A DNA stretch of 42,106 nt from Pontibacterium sp049603715. GTDB taxonomy: Bacteria > Pseudomonadota > Gammaproteobacteria > Pseudomonadales > Balneatricaceae. The position numbers and the translations under genes were made by a program. The notes below the pieces were generated by a model that was not told the DNA's origin, searched no databases, and saw only the letters and a list, made by a program, of their open reading frames with translations. The DNA is taken from NCBI GenBank assembly GCA_049603715.1, contig JBMYSW010000029.1, positions 1 to 42,106 on the forward strand. The letters are read 5' to 3'. Positions 41,688 to 42,106 of the stretch are shown here, one piece after another (position 1 is the stretch's first letter; each line of letters starts with the position of its first letter).

Positions 41688-41710
41688 AAAAAAGGCGACC
41701 CAGGGTCGCC
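41688..41710 (-). terminator. Intrinsic terminator facing fabB
   Basis: GGCGACC (41694-41700) pairs with GGTCGCC (41704-41710). On the minus strand it is followed by TTTTTTG (complement of 41688-41693). It would stop transcripts coming from the transposase side. Confidence 0.85.
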
Positions 41711-41723
41711 TCAGATCACTGAC

Positions 41724-41756
41724 AAACCCCAGTTTTTTGACTGGGGTTTTGTTTTT
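41724..41756 (+). terminator. Intrinsic terminator of fabB
   Basis: AAACCCCAGT (41724-41733) pairs with ACTGGGGTTT (41740-41749), followed by TTTTGTTTTTT on the plus strand. It is the main transcription end for fabA-fabB. Confidence 0.93.
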
Positions 41757-41759
41757 TAA

Positions 41760-41884
41760 GCCTCTCGTCACCATCCCACAGACTTTCAGCAAGCAAACCT
41801 TAAGCACGCTTTTTCATCGTTGAGCCGGGCCTTCATGCGTTAAGGACCCTATTCCATAAGCGATTGAGCGTAATAAACGCCCTC
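41760..41884. mobile_element. Probable left end of an IS1182-like element
   Basis: This stretch lies between the fabB terminators and the transposase stop. It holds no gene. A GGGCCTT/AAGGACCC hairpin is seen near 41827-41850. The element end should be somewhere here, but the matching inverted repeat and target duplication are outside the window, so the boundary cannot be set. Confidence 0.35.
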
Positions 41885-42106
41885 TCAGGCACATAACAGC
41901 GCTATTTTCTTCATATTTTGGGCCGCTGCTGTCATTAGGCACTGTGCAGCGACTTTCTCTATCCCTCGAAAACGCGCATACCGATATCCATGTAACTGCT
42001 TAGCATCCGCGAAGCTACGTTCAACCGTCTCCTTACGCCGAGCATAAATTCTTCGCCCGCCTTCGGTCAGACGATGTCCATTCGCACGCTCCTTACAGCC
42101 CTCCCA
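41885..42106 (-). CDS. IS1182-family transposase, C-terminal fragment cut by the window edge
   Basis: The minus-strand frame is open from the window end to a TGA at 41885-41887, giving 73 residues. The segment GRRIYARRKETVERSFADAKQLHGYRYARFRGIEKV, followed by AAAQNMKKIALLCA, is the C-terminal part of an IS1182-type DDE transposase; the Glu in RRKETVER is the last catalytic acidic residue of the family. No start is visible because the gene continues beyond the window. Whether the full gene is intact is unknown. It is the only mobile element seen. Confidence 0.85.
   Translation of the reverse strand, partial: WEGCKERANGHRLTEGGRRIYARRKETVERSFADAKQLHGYRYARFRGIEKVAAQCLMTAAAQNMKKIALLCA

Overview
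The window reads as chromosomal core DNA from a marine-type gammaproteobacterium. The supporting signs are gene order, an E. coli-type LexA operator, a canonical Fur box, a sigma-32 type clpB promoter and a type IV pilus minor-pilin operon. From memory of family genomes, about 6.4-39.6 kb follows the Pseudomonas aeruginosa block clpB-pgeF-rluD-bamD-(pilSR)-thiO-fimT...pilE-ispH-fkpB-lspA-ileS-ribF-murJ-rpsT-proB-obg-rpmA-rplU-ispB (PA4542-PA4569). Moderate GC and the protein sequences suggest a relative of the Cellvibrionales/OMG group rather than Pseudomonas itself. No tRNA, rRNA or CRISPR array was seen.

Layout. 0.1-2.6 kb: ilvI-ilvH (acetolactate synthase, minus strand) behind a 5' region with several hairpins. 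2.8-3.1 kb: an 88-residue orphan gene. 3.1-5.5 kb: a two-gene unit made of a periplasmic molybdopterin/pterin-binding-like protein and a GGDEF-EAL membrane protein, resembling the Agrobacterium PruR-DcpA pterin-sensing pair. 5.6-6.3 kb: flavodoxin fldB under a near-consensus Fur box. 6.3-9.1 kb: clpB with a heat-shock type promoter. 9.2-15.5 kb: a D-Ala-D-Ala dipeptidase gene and the SOS mutasome operon imuA-imuB-dnaE2, whose LexA box matches consensus at 19 of 20 positions. This segment sits between clpB and pgeF, genes that are neighbours in E. coli and Pseudomonas.

15.7-20.4 kb: pgeF, rluD, divergent bamD, a FrnE-like DsbA-family gene and thiO. 20.5-28 kb: the minor pilin genes fimU-pilV-pilW-pilX-pilY1-pilE, then fimT, all on the minus strand. 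28.1-34.6 kb: murJ, ribF-ileS-lspA-fkpB. 34.8-38.5 kb: rpsT, proB, obg, rpmA, rplU. 38.6-41.7 kb: ispB, fabA and fabB on the plus strand. 41.9-42.1 kb: the 3' end of an IS1182-type transposase, cut by the window edge.

The genes cover branched-chain amino acid, fatty-acid and isoprenoid synthesis, translation and ribosome assembly, envelope biogenesis, type IV pili, c-di-GMP signalling and stress responses. The points most worth a second look are the structured ilvI leader (candidate ilvB-OMG motif), the PruR/DcpA-like pair, the position of the mutasome cassette, and the altered minor-pilin neighbourhood: pilSR and ispH are missing, and the block orientation appears reversed relative to P. aeruginosa.
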